From Streptomyces rimosus (GTDB taxonomy: Bacteria; Actinomycetota; Actinomycetes; Streptomycetales; Streptomycetaceae), in the NCBI RefSeq assembly GCF_008704655.1, contig NZ_CP023688.1:5625001-5689000 (forward strand): a stretch of DNA of 64,000 nt, given 5' to 3'. Shown here piece after piece: positions 25,398-33,853 of this stretch; position 1 is the stretch's first letter; the number at the start of each line of letters is the position of its first letter. The notes beneath the pieces are model-generated. The model did not search any database and was not told the DNA's origin. It saw nothing but the letters and a program-made list of their open reading frames with translations. Position numbers and translations under genes: made by a program.

Positions 25398-25796
25398 ATG
25401 AACAAGATGATGGCGGGCGTGGCGGTTGCCGCGTCTCTGGTCGGTATCTCCGCGGCGGCGGCTCCGCAGGCCATGGCAGTGGGCGACGGCCGTGACACGG
25501 GGACGGCCAACGGCAACCACTCGGCCCAGTCGTTCGGCAACAACCGGACCGAGGGCGACATGAGCCCGAGTGCCACGCTCATCGGCAACTCGCTGAACAA
25601 GCTGTGCATCGGTATCCCGATCACGAACGTGCAGAACATCGTGGCGCTGGTCAACATCGGTGTGCAGGACATCCTGTCCTCGGACCAGAACCAGCAGTGT
25701 GTCGAGAACTCGACCGAGAGCCAGCAGGACCAGGCACTGTCGCACATCATCGACAAGCTGCCGCTGCTCTCCCAGAACGGCACCAACAACGAGTGA
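25398..25796 (+). CDS. rdl: Rodlin (third copy)
   Basis: A 132-residue secreted rodlin, start ATG 25398, ten bases after AAGGGG. The signal peptide ends PQAMA. The mature chain runs VGDGRDTGTANGNHSAQSFG, DMSPSATLIGNSLNKLCIGIP, NVQNIVALVNIGVQDILSSD, NQQCVENSTESQQDQALSHI, then NGTNNE. From the ITNVQN block onward it is nearly identical to the first copy at protein and DNA level, indicating recent duplication or gene conversion. Unlike the first copy it has LNKLCIG rather than LNKPCLG around the first cysteine. Confidence 0.93.
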   Translation: MNKMMAGVAVAASLVGISAAAAPQAMAVGDGRDTGTANGNHSAQSFGNNRTEGDMSPSATLIGNSLNKLCIGIPITNVQNIVALVNIGVQDILSSDQNQQCVENSTESQQDQALSHIIDKLPLLSQNGTNNE

Positions 25797-25804
25797 CCCG
25801 TCAC

Positions 25805-25869
25805 CGGCGGCCGGCCACCGGCCGCCGAAATCCGTTGAGGGACCGCACGCCGCCCGCGTACGGTCCCTC
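25805..25869 (+). terminator. Two hairpins after the third rodlin gene
   Basis: CGGCGGCCGG-CCA-CCGGCCGCCG (25805-25827) is a perfect 10-bp stem. GAGGGACCG / CGGTCCCTC (25837-25845, 25861-25869) is a second stem. Confidence 0.65.
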
Positions 25870-26058
25870 GACGGCGTCCGGGCACCTTCCCGGCCTCCCG
25901 TACGTCCTACAGGCGAAAGATCCACCGGCGCGCATCGTTCCCGGGCAGGATTGACCACCGGCGGTAGGGGTGAAGATCCTGCTGAAGAACTAGAACGCGC
26001 TTTTGCCAAGCCATTACCCTTGTGGGAAGGCCGCGCACGGCGGCCATGGAGGAGTGAG

Positions 26059-26919
26059 ATGAGGAGCAGCAACCCGGTCTTCTCGCGACGGGGGTTCAGC
26101 CGCGACAACAACGGCTACGCCGGCTTCAACGCGCCGCCGCAGGCCGGGGGCCCCGCAGCGAACCCCTACGCCGGAACGAACCCGTACGCCCAGCCCGGCA
26201 ACCCCTACGCCCAGGACGCCGCACAGGCCACCCAGGCGCCGTCGTACGCGCCGCAGACCGGCCGGATGACCATGGACGACGTCGTGCTGCGTACCGGCAT
26301 GACGCTCGGCACGGTCATCGCGGGTGCGGCCGTCGGCTGGATCTTCCTGACCAAGAGCCTCGGCTTCGCCGTCGGCGCCGGTCTGATCGCGATGGTGCTG
26401 GGCTTCGTCCAGTCCTTCAAGCGCAAGCCGTCGCCGGCCCTGATCCTGACGTACGCGGCCTTCGAGGGCATCTTCCTCGGGGCGCTCAGCGGCGCGATCA
26501 ACGACATCCCGAAGCTCAGCGGCGCGCCGATGCAGGCGGTGATGGGCACCATGGCGGTCTTCGTCGCCATGCTCGTCGCCTACAAGACCCGCATCGTGCG
26601 GGTCACCGCGCGCTTCACGCGCTATCTGCTCATCGCGATGCTCGGCTTCGTGCTGCTGTCGATGGTCAACATGCTGTTCATGGTCTTCGGCGGCGGTGAC
26701 GGCCTCGGCTTCCGCAGCGGCGGCCTGGGCATCCTGTTCGGCGTCGTCGGCGTGGTGCTCGGCGCGCTGTGCCTGGCCCTGGACTTCAAGCAGATCGAGG
26801 ACGGCATCGCGTACGGCGCTCCGCGCGAGGAGTCCTGGCTGGCCGCGTTCGGCCTGACGGTGACCCTGGTGTGGATCTACACCGAGCTGCTGCGGCTGAT
26901 CTCGATCCTGCGGGACTGA
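26059..26919 (+). CDS. Bax inhibitor-1/YccA-family membrane protein
   Basis: A 286-residue integral membrane protein. Start ATG 26059 after GGAGGAGTGAG. The first ~70 residues are a soluble Tyr/Pro/Asn/Gln-rich region with repeated NPYA motifs (NPYAGTNPYAQPGNPYAQDA). The transmembrane part (residues ~85-280) has about seven helices (LGTVIAGAAVGWIFL, AFEGIFLGALSGAI, LLGIL-like segments) and ends with LTVTLVWIYTELLRLISILR, typical of BI-1/YccA proteins. The family includes Ca2+ leak channels and stress modulators; the bacterial role is unclear. A perfect bidirectional terminator separates it from DUF4287. Confidence 0.9.
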   Translation: MRSSNPVFSRRGFSRDNNGYAGFNAPPQAGGPAANPYAGTNPYAQPGNPYAQDAAQATQAPSYAPQTGRMTMDDVVLRTGMTLGTVIAGAAVGWIFLTKSLGFAVGAGLIAMVLGFVQSFKRKPSPALILTYAAFEGIFLGALSGAINDIPKLSGAPMQAVMGTMAVFVAMLVAYKTRIVRVTARFTRYLLIAMLGFVLLSMVNMLFMVFGGGDGLGFRSGGLGILFGVVGVVLGALCLALDFKQIEDGIAYGAPREESWLAAFGLTVTLVWIYTELLRLISILRD

Positions 26920-26968
26920 CGCGGCGGCGCCGGGCGACCGTGCCCGGCGCCCGGTGCACGGACCTGAC

Positions 26969-27002
26969 GAAGGGCCCGCGGGGAACTCCCCGCGGGCCCT
27001 TC
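26969..27002. terminator. Bidirectional hairpin after the Bax inhibitor gene
   Basis: GAAGGGCCCGCGGGG and CCCCGCGGGCCCTTC form a perfect 15-bp stem with a 4-nt loop between convergent genes. Confidence 0.85.
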
Positions 27003-27022
27003 GGCGTTCCGGGCGGGCACGG

Positions 27023-27250
27023 CTACAGCTTGCGCGCTGCGCGCCTGAGGTCGTATTCGTGGACGATCGCCTTGGCGTGCCCGTAGGCGAGGTTGTGCTC
27101 GCCCCGGAGCCAGCTGACCTTCTCCTCGAAGCGGAAGAGAGCGGGGCCTTCGTCTACCGTGCGAAGCCAGTCGGAGACTTCGCGACCGGTGCAATGGGGG
27201 ATACGGGAGAGCAGGTTCCGGTGGGTCTCTTCGGAGAAGAGTTGAGACAT
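27023..27250 (-). CDS. DUF4287 domain protein
   Basis: A 75-residue cytoplasmic protein; start ATG 27250 follows GGAGGCGCC. The sequence MSQLFSEETHRNLLSRIPHC, VSDWLRTVDEGPALFRFEEK, WLRGEHNLAYGHAKAIVHEY matches DUF4287, small proteins with the signature WLRxEHxLxYGHAxAIVHE. No function is established. An upstream in-frame extension to 27337 lacks family similarity and was not used. Confidence 0.85.
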   Translation of the reverse strand: MSQLFSEETHRNLLSRIPHCTGREVSDWLRTVDEGPALFRFEEKVSWLRGEHNLAYGHAKAIVHEYDLRRAARKL

Positions 27251-27348
27251 CGGCGCCTCCGGACGCGTTCGATGCTGGTCCTTCAGCCCACCGTGCCTGA
27301 CCGTTCGGGTGTTGGCAACCACCCGGGAGTGGCGCATAAGCTCGGGCT

Positions 27349-27663
27349 GTGCTTGACGTGACGCCTTTGCAGACCGCTGTGGACGCCCTCGCCGACCGCC
27401 TGCGGGCGCTGCCGCAGAGCACTCTGGCGCGCGGTTCGGCGGCCGAAGCGCTGGCCCTCGCCCGCGAGTTGGCGGACCGGGCGCAGCGCCTGGAAAGCCC
27501 CCGGCGGGAACCGTACGAGCTCCCGGACGCGGGCATGTTCGCGGTCGGCGACCAAGTGGCGGTGGCCGGGCACGACTTGGTGGAGGCGGTGCGCGCCGCG
27601 GGCGACGAGCGGGCGCTCACGGCGGCGGTAGCGCTGGTGCGGGAGGCCGCGGTGCGCTGCTGA
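27349..27663 (+). CDS. Small helical protein of unknown function (~104 aa)
   Basis: Start GTG 27349, with TAAGCT a few bases upstream suggesting a leaderless transcript; GTG 27358 is an alternative. The protein is Ala/Leu/Arg-rich and helical (LQTAVDALADRLRALPQSTL, ALALARELADRAQRLESPRR), with a more ordered PYELPDAGMFAVGDQVAVAG and a final helix ending AAVRC. Codon use is clearly coding. No signal peptide or membrane segment is present and I do not recognise the family. It is divergent from DUF4287 with ~100 bp between starts. Confidence 0.75.
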   Translation: MLDVTPLQTAVDALADRLRALPQSTLARGSAAEALALARELADRAQRLESPRREPYELPDAGMFAVGDQVAVAGHDLVEAVRAAGDERALTAAVALVREAAVRC

Positions 27664-27756
27664 GGTCCCCGGGGAACGGCCGCTTCCGGCCGGATATCCG
27701 GCGGCAAGCGAGGATTCTGGGCGGGACACGAGGGTCCCGCGGGCGCGTGACGGCTC

Positions 27757-28665
27757 TCAGAGGGACGCGATGACGCGGTCCGCGAGGATGTAGACGCTGT
27801 CGGTGGTGGCGGGGCCCCAGGAGAAGGTCAGGGCGTAGGCGCCGGAGACGCCGGAGCCGCCCAGCAGGACCGGGACGCTGCCCTCGCTCAGTGCCGTGGC
27901 GACGCGCTCGGCGGTCTCCCGGTGCCCGGGCGTCATGCAGATCGTGGTGCCGTCGGCGAAGACGTACACATCGAGGGTGCCCAGCGGGCCGGGGCGGACG
28001 TCCGCGAGCGGGGTGCGGTCGCGGGCCAGCTCCTCCAGGCGGTTGACGGTGCGCTCGTGGTCGCCGATGGCGGGGGACGGGGTGAAGTCCGGGTGCGAGG
28101 GGTGGCGCCGGCGCGCGGCGGCCAGCTCGGCGGACTCGGCCTCCTCGACCGTCTCGCTCTCCAGCGCGTCCACCGGTTCCAGGGCCGGGCCGTCGGCGGC
28201 GTACAGCGCGTCCGGGCCGAGCAGCGGCTCCAGCCCGGCCAGGTCCGCCTGCCGGGGCAGGAAGAACGGGTCGTCCAGCCGCTCGTGCGGGTCGAGGTGG
28301 TCGGTGCCGCCGTCCAGCGGGCCCAGCAGGGACGGGGCGTCCGCGGCGTCCCTGGCCTCCTGGGCGGCCCAGAAGGCGCGGGCCTCGGCCAGTTCGCGCT
28401 CCCGCTCCTCGGCGAGCGCGTCGGCGACGGCGGCGCGTATGTCGGCGAGTGCGTGCTCGGCGGCCGGGGCGGGGCGGGCGGCGGGGATGCTCGCGGCGGC
28501 GGCCTGCGCCCGGGCCTCGGAGCGGGTCTCGGCGTGCGCGGCGAGCAGTTCGGCGCGCAGCCCGGCGACCTGGCGGCGCAGCGCGTGGGCGGTGTGCAGG
28601 GCAGCCGCTCCCAGGGTCACGGCGACGGCCGCGGCCAGCAGCAGGGCAAGAGTGATGGCGCTCAC
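27757..28665 (-). CDS. Membrane-anchored coiled-coil protein of unknown function
   Basis: A 302-residue protein with an N-terminal membrane helix (AITLALLLAAAVAVTLGAAA). A long Ala/Glu/Arg-rich coiled coil follows (residues ~30-105: AHALRRQVAGLRAELLAAHA, ALAEERERELAEARAFWAAQ), then an acidic linker with RRHPSHPDFTPSPAIGDHER, and a C-terminal globular part (TLDVYVFADGTTICMTPGHR, ALSEGSVPVLLGGSGVSGAY). It resembles a conserved Streptomyces membrane protein of unknown role. The C-terminal domain could be extracytoplasmic or cytoplasmic; topology is not settled by the sequence. Confidence 0.78.
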   Translation of the reverse strand: MSAITLALLLAAAVAVTLGAAALHTAHALRRQVAGLRAELLAAHAETRSEARAQAAAASIPAARPAPAAEHALADIRAAVADALAEERERELAEARAFWAAQEARDAADAPSLLGPLDGGTDHLDPHERLDDPFFLPRQADLAGLEPLLGPDALYAADGPALEPVDALESETVEEAESAELAAARRRHPSHPDFTPSPAIGDHERTVNRLEELARDRTPLADVRPGPLGTLDVYVFADGTTICMTPGHRETAERVATALSEGSVPVLLGGSGVSGAYALTFSWGPATTDSVYILADRVIASL

Positions 28666-29045
28666 TGACGTACTCCCATTAGCAGAATGTCCCCCGACTT
28701 CCTACATCAGGCTGCCGGTCGTCGGCGACCGGTCCCAGTGGCGGAGGGCCTGAGCAGAACGGGGATTTGGACCTGGTGCGTTCGAGTGACACCGCGCTGA
28801 CCTGCGGGGACACCGCGCCTTGGGGGGTTTGGTCACAATCCATGGGGAGATTTGATCGCGATCTCGTCACCTGGTGAGCCAGGTCACCGACGGTCGCTCT
28901 GCGTGCGTCAGTTGGGACGCAGGGTACGGGGGAGGCGTGTCTGGGGGACGGGTGCGGCGTACGGGGCGCGACGGGCGCCGCGCACGGGGGACGGCACCCG
29001 TCGGCGTACGGGCATCCGCCCCGTACGCCGACGGTCTCGCGGGGG
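28666..29045. other. Intergenic region, coiled-coil protein promoter and thiolase 3' end
   Basis: 380 bp between two minus-strand genes. It holds the thiolase terminator at 28998-29034 and, nearer 28666-28870, a lower-GC stretch that should contain the promoter for the coiled-coil gene. No coding signal is visible. Confidence 0.5.
28998..29034 (-). terminator. Thiolase terminator
   Basis: CCGTCGGCGTACGGG (28998-29012) and CCCGTACGCCGACGG (29020-29034) form a perfect 15-bp stem with a 7-nt loop, 11 nt beyond the thiolase stop. Confidence 0.75.
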
Positions 29046-30266
29046 TCAGCTCAGGCGCTCGATGACCATCGCCATGCCCTGGCCGCCGCCCACGCACATC
29101 GTCTCCAGGCCGAACTGCTTGTCGTGCCACTGGAGGGAGTTGATCAGCGTGGTGGTGATGCGGGCGCCGGTCATGCCGAAGGGGTGGCCGACGGCGATCG
29201 CGCCGCCGTTGACGTTCAGCCGGTCCAGGTCGATGCCGAGGTCCCGGTACGAGGGGATCACCTGGGCGGCGAACGCCTCGTTGATCTCCACCAGGTCGAT
29301 GTCGGAGATGCCCAGGCCCGCGCGCTTGAGGGCCTGCTTGGACGCCTCGACCGGGCCGAGCCCCATGATCTCCGGCGACAGGCCGCTGACGCCGGTGGAG
29401 ACGATCCGGGCGAGCGGGGTCAGGCCCAGCTCGCGGGCCTTGGTGTCGGACATGATGACGAGGGCGGCGGCGCCGTCGTTGAGCGGGCAGCAGTTGCCGG
29501 CCGTCACCAGGCCGTCGGGGCGGAAGACCGGCTTGAGGCCCTGGACGCCTTCGAGGGTGACGCCCGCGCGCGGGCCGTCGTCCTGGCCGACCACCGTGCC
29601 GTCGGGCGTGGTCACCGGCGTGATCTCGCGCTCCCAGAAGCCGTCCTTGATCGCCTGCTCGGCGAGGTTCTGGGACCGCACGCCGAACTCGTCCATGTCC
29701 TGGCGGGTGATGCCCTTGGCGCGGGCCAGGTTCTCGGCGGTCTGCCCCATCGCGATGTACGGGTCGGGCAGCAGGCCGTCCTCGCGCGGGTCGTGCCAGC
29801 CGGCGCCCTCCTGCTCGGCGCGGGCGGCGGTGCGCGCCTCGGCGTCGGCGAACAGCGGGTTGTGGGTCTCGGGCAGCCCGTCCGAGGTGCCCTTCACGGA
29901 GCGCGAGACGGTCTCGACGCCGGCCGAGATGAACACATCGCCCTCGCCGGCCTTGATGGCGTGCAGCGCCATCCGGGTCGTCTGGAGGGAGGAGGAGCAG
30001 TAGCGGGTGACCGTACAGCCGGGCAGGTGGTCCATGCCCATCTGCACGGCGACGATACGGCCCAGGTTGTGGCCCTGCTCGCCGCCCGGCAGACCGCAGC
30101 CGAGCATCAGGTCGTCGATGTCCTTCGGGTCCAGCGCGGGGACCTTGGCGAGCGCGGCCTTGATGATCTCGGCCGTCAGGTCGTCCGGACGCACGTCCTT
30201 CAGGGAGCCCTTGAAGGCGCGGCCGATCGGGGAACGGGCGGCGGACACGATCACGGCTTCGGGCAT
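29046..30266 (-). CDS. Acetyl-CoA C-acyltransferase (thiolase)
   Basis: A 406-residue thiolase catalysing the thiolytic cleavage step of beta-oxidation or the reverse condensation. Hallmarks: AVIVSAARSPIGRAFKGSL, catalytic Cys in VTRYCSSSLQTTRMALHAI, LLPDPYIAMGQTAENLA, VEINEAFAAQVIPSYRDLG (NEAF), catalytic His in NVNGGAIAVGHPFGMTGAR, and the CxG-type block LETMCVGGGQGMAMVIERL. Start ATG 30266 follows CAGGAGCC. No hydratase/dehydrogenase partner is adjacent, so direction is not predictable from context. The CSSSLQT variant around the nucleophile is of the FadA/FadI-like type. Confidence 0.93.
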   Translation of the reverse strand: MPEAVIVSAARSPIGRAFKGSLKDVRPDDLTAEIIKAALAKVPALDPKDIDDLMLGCGLPGGEQGHNLGRIVAVQMGMDHLPGCTVTRYCSSSLQTTRMALHAIKAGEGDVFISAGVETVSRSVKGTSDGLPETHNPLFADAEARTAARAEQEGAGWHDPREDGLLPDPYIAMGQTAENLARAKGITRQDMDEFGVRSQNLAEQAIKDGFWEREITPVTTPDGTVVGQDDGPRAGVTLEGVQGLKPVFRPDGLVTAGNCCPLNDGAAALVIMSDTKARELGLTPLARIVSTGVSGLSPEIMGLGPVEASKQALKRAGLGISDIDLVEINEAFAAQVIPSYRDLGIDLDRLNVNGGAIAVGHPFGMTGARITTTLINSLQWHDKQFGLETMCVGGGQGMAMVIERLS

Positions 30267-30417
30267 GACGGCTCCTGGGGAAGACGGGCGGACGGGCAGG
30301 ACTGTGGGGGAAGTTACCCGGCCGTAAGGCGGAGGTCACGCAGTCGGCGTTGTGAGACGGGACTCTTTTCTAAGCGGGTGCTTATCGGGGTGGGCGTCCG
30401 CGCTCCGGCGGCCCGGA

Positions 30418-31449
30418 TCAGTCGCCCTGCCGCGCGCGGCCCGTCGCGTCCGCCGCCTCCGTGGGCTCCGGGGGCGGGATCTGCCGCCGGCGCCGGTGCT
30501 TGAGCAGGGCCCACGGCGTGCGGGTCGGGGTGACTTCCGTACCGCCTTCGTCGGCGGCCTGGGCGGCGGCCTCGGCGACCGGGAGGATGCCCTCGCGGCG
30601 GTGCGCCTCCGGGCGCTCCTCCTCGGGCCACAGGCCGAGTGCGGCGCAGAGGGTGGGCAGCACGGCCATCGCGGCGGTGGCGTAGCCCTCGGCGGAGGGG
30701 TGGTAGTTGTCGGGGCCGAACAGTTCGCGCGGGTGGGCCTCGAACTCCGGGCCCAGCAGGTCGCCGAGGGAGACGGTACGGGCGCCGTGCGCCACCACGC
30801 CGATGGTCTGCGCGGCGGCGAGCTGCCGGGACAGGCGGCGCGCGACCCAGCGCAGCGGCTGGTAGACCGGCTCGATGGTGCCCAGGTCGGGGCAGGTGCC
30901 GACGACCACGGCGCAGCCGGCCTCGCGCAGCCGCCGCACCGCATCGGACAGCAGCCGCACGGAGCGGGCGAGCGGCATGCGGTGGGTGACGTCATTGGCG
31001 CCGATCATGATGACGGCGACGTCGGGAGCGGGCTCCGGCCCCTCCAGAAGGAGCGTGACCTGCCGGTCGAGGTCGTCGGACTGGGCGCCGGGCAGCGCCA
31101 CGTTGCGCAGGTCCACCGGCAGCTCCGCGACCGCGGCGAGGCCGGAGGCGAGCAGGGCCCCCGGCGTCTGGCGGGGGCGGTGCACGCCCTGGCCCGCGGC
31201 TGTGGAGTCGCCGAGGAAGCCCAGCCGCAGCGGCGGCCGGTCGGTGCGGTGGGCGAAGGCGGAGCCGTAGCGGCCGTCGGCGCCGGGCGGGACGGCGCTG
31301 GAGCCGCCGACCGTGCGGCGGGCGAGGCGGACCTCGGTCAGCAGCAGGCCGACACCGGCCACGCCGAGCAGACCGATCCCGCCGCCGCCCACCGCGGCGG
31401 CGGCGGCGATCCGCCGTGCCACCCTCGCCCTGGACATCGTCATCGGCAT
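30418..31449 (-). CDS. SGNH/GDSL hydrolase with N-terminal membrane anchor
   Basis: A 343-residue esterase/lipase-type enzyme. Start ATG 31449 (MPMTMSRARV); GGAGG lies 11 nt upstream, and two more ATGs follow in frame at 31443 and 31437. An N-terminal hydrophobic segment (AAAAAVGGGGIGLLGVAGVG) acts as signal or anchor. Catalytic blocks: LRLGFLGDSTAAGQGV (block I, Ser), VDLRNVALPGAQSDDL (Gly), DVAVIMIGANDVTH (block III, Asn) and NYHPSAEGYATAA (block V, Asp/His). A ~65-residue charged tail ends the protein. It is divergent from cystathionine beta-synthase. The substrate is unknown, possibly acyl groups on the cell envelope. Confidence 0.9.
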   Translation of the reverse strand: MPMTMSRARVARRIAAAAAVGGGGIGLLGVAGVGLLLTEVRLARRTVGGSSAVPPGADGRYGSAFAHRTDRPPLRLGFLGDSTAAGQGVHRPRQTPGALLASGLAAVAELPVDLRNVALPGAQSDDLDRQVTLLLEGPEPAPDVAVIMIGANDVTHRMPLARSVRLLSDAVRRLREAGCAVVVGTCPDLGTIEPVYQPLRWVARRLSRQLAAAQTIGVVAHGARTVSLGDLLGPEFEAHPRELFGPDNYHPSAEGYATAAMAVLPTLCAALGLWPEEERPEAHRREGILPVAEAAAQAADEGGTEVTPTRTPWALLKHRRRRQIPPPEPTEAADATGRARQGD

Positions 31450-31690
31450 AAGGCCGGGCACCTCCCCGTGCAGTGCGTTCGAAAACGTGTGGTGACTGTG
31501 GATGGGTGGAGCCGGCCCGGAGCCGGACGCGCGGCCCGTACAGGATGTCCGTAGCGGCCGGAACAAGAAGCGGTACAACAAGGTGGTGCCCCGTCGGGCG
31601 GCCCGCGCAACGCACGGCGCCGTCCCGGGAGCGGGCAATAGGCTGGTCGGATGGGCGCAGGACAGCGCGCCCCCGACAGCGGAGACCACC

Positions 31691-33082
31691 GTGCAGTTTT
31701 ACGAATCCATGATCGAGCTCGTCGGCGACACCCCGCTGGTGAAGCTCAACAACGTCACCCGAGGAATCCAGGCCACCGTCCTGGTGAAGGTCGAGTACTT
31801 CAACCCGGGCGGGTCCGTGAAGGACCGGATCGCGGTGCGGATGATCGAGGCCGCCGAGCAGTCCGGCGAGCTGAAGCCGGGCGGCACCATTGTCGAGCCG
31901 ACCTCGGGGAACACCGGGGTGGGCCTGGCGATCGTGGCCCAGCAGAAGGGCTACAAGTGCATCTTCGTCTGCCCGGACAAGGTGTCCACCGACAAGATCA
32001 ACGTGCTGCGCGCGTACGGCGCCGAGGTCGTGGTCTGCCCGACCGCGGTGGACCCCGAGCACCCGGACTCGTACTACAACGTCTCGGACCGGCTGGTCCG
32101 TGAGACCCCGGGCGCCTGGAAGCCGGACCAGTACAGCAACCCGAACAACCCGCGTTCGCACTATGAGACGACCGGTCCCGAGCTGTGGGAACAGACCGAG
32201 GGGAAAATCACTCACTTCGTCGCGGGCGTCGGCACCGGCGGCACCATCAGCGGCACCGGCCGGTACCTGAAGGAGGCCAGCGAAGGCCGGGTCAAGGTCG
32301 TCGGCGCCGACCCGGAGGGCTCCGTCTACAGCGGCGGCTCGGGCCGCCCGTACCTCATCGAGGGCGTCGGTGAGGACTTCTGGCCGAGCGCCTACGACCG
32401 TACGGTCGCGGACGAGATCGTGGCGGTCTCCGACAAGGACGCCTTCCAGATGACCCGGCGGCTGGCCAAGGAGGAGGGCCTGCTGGTCGGCGGCTCCTGC
32501 GGCATGGCGGTCGTGGCGGGCCTGGAGGTCGCCAAGAAGCTCGGCCCGGACGACGTGGTCGTCGTCCTGCTGCCGGACAGCGGCCGCGGCTACCTCAGCA
32601 AGATCTTCAACGACGAGTGGATGGCGGACTACGGCTTCCTGGAGGACGCCGGTCCCGCGGCGCGCGTCAGTGACGTGCTGCGGTACAAGGAGGGCGCACT
32701 GCCCTCGCTGGTCCACATGCACCCGGAGGAGACCGTCGGCGAGGCCATCGACGTGCTGCGGGAGTACGGCGTCTCGCAGATGCCGATCGTCAAGCCGGGC
32801 GCCGGGCACCCGGACGTGATGGCGGCGGAGGTCGTCGGCTCGGTCGTGGAGCGGGAGCTGCTGGACGCGCTGTTCGCGCAGCGCGCGTCGCTCGGCGACC
32901 CGCTGGAGAAGCACATGTGCCCGCCGCTGCCGCAGGTCGGCTCGGGCGAGCCGGTCGGTGACCTGATGGCGGTCCTGGAGAAGGCGGACGCGGCGATCGT
33001 GCTCGTCGAGGGCAAGCCGAAGGGCGTCGTCAGCCGGCAGGACCTGCTGGCGTTCCTGGCGCGGGAGGCGAAGCAGGGCTAG
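31691..33082 (+). CDS. cbs: Cystathionine beta-synthase
   Basis: A PLP enzyme joining homocysteine and serine to cystathionine, the first step of reverse transsulfuration to cysteine. The 463-residue protein has a catalytic domain with IELVGDTPLVKLNNV, the PLP lysine in NPGGSVKDR (K44), the substrate loop EPTSGNTGVGLA and the phosphate cradle GVGTGGTISGTG. Two C-terminal CBS domains follow (residues ~340-460), which in other members bind adenosyl ligands. Start GTG 31691, preceded by GGAG. There is no N-terminal heme region, as in other bacteria. It sits opposite the SGNH hydrolase. Confidence 0.93.
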   Translation: MQFYESMIELVGDTPLVKLNNVTRGIQATVLVKVEYFNPGGSVKDRIAVRMIEAAEQSGELKPGGTIVEPTSGNTGVGLAIVAQQKGYKCIFVCPDKVSTDKINVLRAYGAEVVVCPTAVDPEHPDSYYNVSDRLVRETPGAWKPDQYSNPNNPRSHYETTGPELWEQTEGKITHFVAGVGTGGTISGTGRYLKEASEGRVKVVGADPEGSVYSGGSGRPYLIEGVGEDFWPSAYDRTVADEIVAVSDKDAFQMTRRLAKEEGLLVGGSCGMAVVAGLEVAKKLGPDDVVVVLLPDSGRGYLSKIFNDEWMADYGFLEDAGPAARVSDVLRYKEGALPSLVHMHPEETVGEAIDVLREYGVSQMPIVKPGAGHPDVMAAEVVGSVVERELLDALFAQRASLGDPLEKHMCPPLPQVGSGEPVGDLMAVLEKADAAIVLVEGKPKGVVSRQDLLAFLAREAKQG

Positions 33083-33418
33083 CACCCGTAGGCGGCGGGG
33101 TTCGTCCGCGGGGTCGCTCCGCGCCGAGGACAGCCGGCGTCAAGCGACCGTCAGGAAACGTCCGGCCGCCGCAAGGTGTACGTATGCGTCACGCGCCCGC
33201 AGCACGGACTTAACACTGAGCGGGCACATTGGTGACGGTGGCGATACGGACTTCCGGAGCGGCTCCCGGACCTTCCGAAGATCGCCCGGACGCGCACAGC
33301 CGGCCCTGACCCGGCCCGCGTCCCCCGCGGGGACCGCCGTCGTCCCGCCCTCGGCCACCGGCCGGGGTGCGGCGGTCCCCGCGCCACCACCGCGCCCGTA
33401 CGAGGACCGGCTTCCTGT
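33083..33418. other. Convergent intergenic region after cbs
   Basis: A 336-bp stretch with no coding signal. The only structure is a perfect 13-bp inverted repeat, GCGGGGACCGCCG (33327-33339) with CGGCGGTCCCCGC (33370-33382), holding a 30-nt loop. It could end transcription from either side. Confidence 0.5.
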
Positions 33419-33844
33419 CTACTCCCAGCCGTCCCCGTCCTGTTCGGCGTTCTGGCGGGAGCGCTTGAAGAAGCCGGACGCGTGCACCGCGTTGACGCCG
33501 ACGATGCCGGCCCAGCTGACGATCAGCCCGGTCAGGCCCGCGTTCACCGCGCTGATCGCGGACAGCGGGACCGCGAGGACCAGCGAGACCGTCGCGAAGC
33601 CGAAGCGCTCCGCATAGCCGCTGCCGCCACCGCCGGGCGCCGCGCGCGCCCTGGGCGGCTGCGCACCGCGCGCGACCTGCATCTGCTGCTCGGCGAACTG
33701 CCGGCGCACCCGCTGGTCGACCGTCGTGTCGAGCTTCTCCAGGAAGGACTCGACCAGCTCGGACTCGTACTCCGGCCCCAGCTCCTTGCGTGTCTGCAGG
33801 GTCGCGTCGAGTTCTTTCCTCAGCTCGGGGTCATGGGTAGCCAT
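33419..33844 (-). CDS. Small membrane protein with N-terminal helical domain, unknown function
   Basis: A 141-residue protein. The first ~60 residues are soluble and helical (TRKELGPEYESELVESFLEK, TVDQRVRRQFAEQQMQVARG). A Pro/Gly linker and two membrane helices follow (FATVSLVLAVPLSAISAVNA and LTGLIVSWAGIVGVNAVHAS), then a short charged tail. The TVDQRVRRQ block followed by a two-helix hairpin recurs in small actinobacterial membrane proteins with no known role. It begins 9 bp after the NCS1 permease stop, so it may be read through from that operon, although its content does not suggest a metabolic link. Confidence 0.8.
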   Translation of the reverse strand: MATHDPELRKELDATLQTRKELGPEYESELVESFLEKLDTTVDQRVRRQFAEQQMQVARGAQPPRARAAPGGGGSGYAERFGFATVSLVLAVPLSAISAVNAGLTGLIVSWAGIVGVNAVHASGFFKRSRQNAEQDGDGWE

Positions 33845-33853
33845 GCTGCGAGA

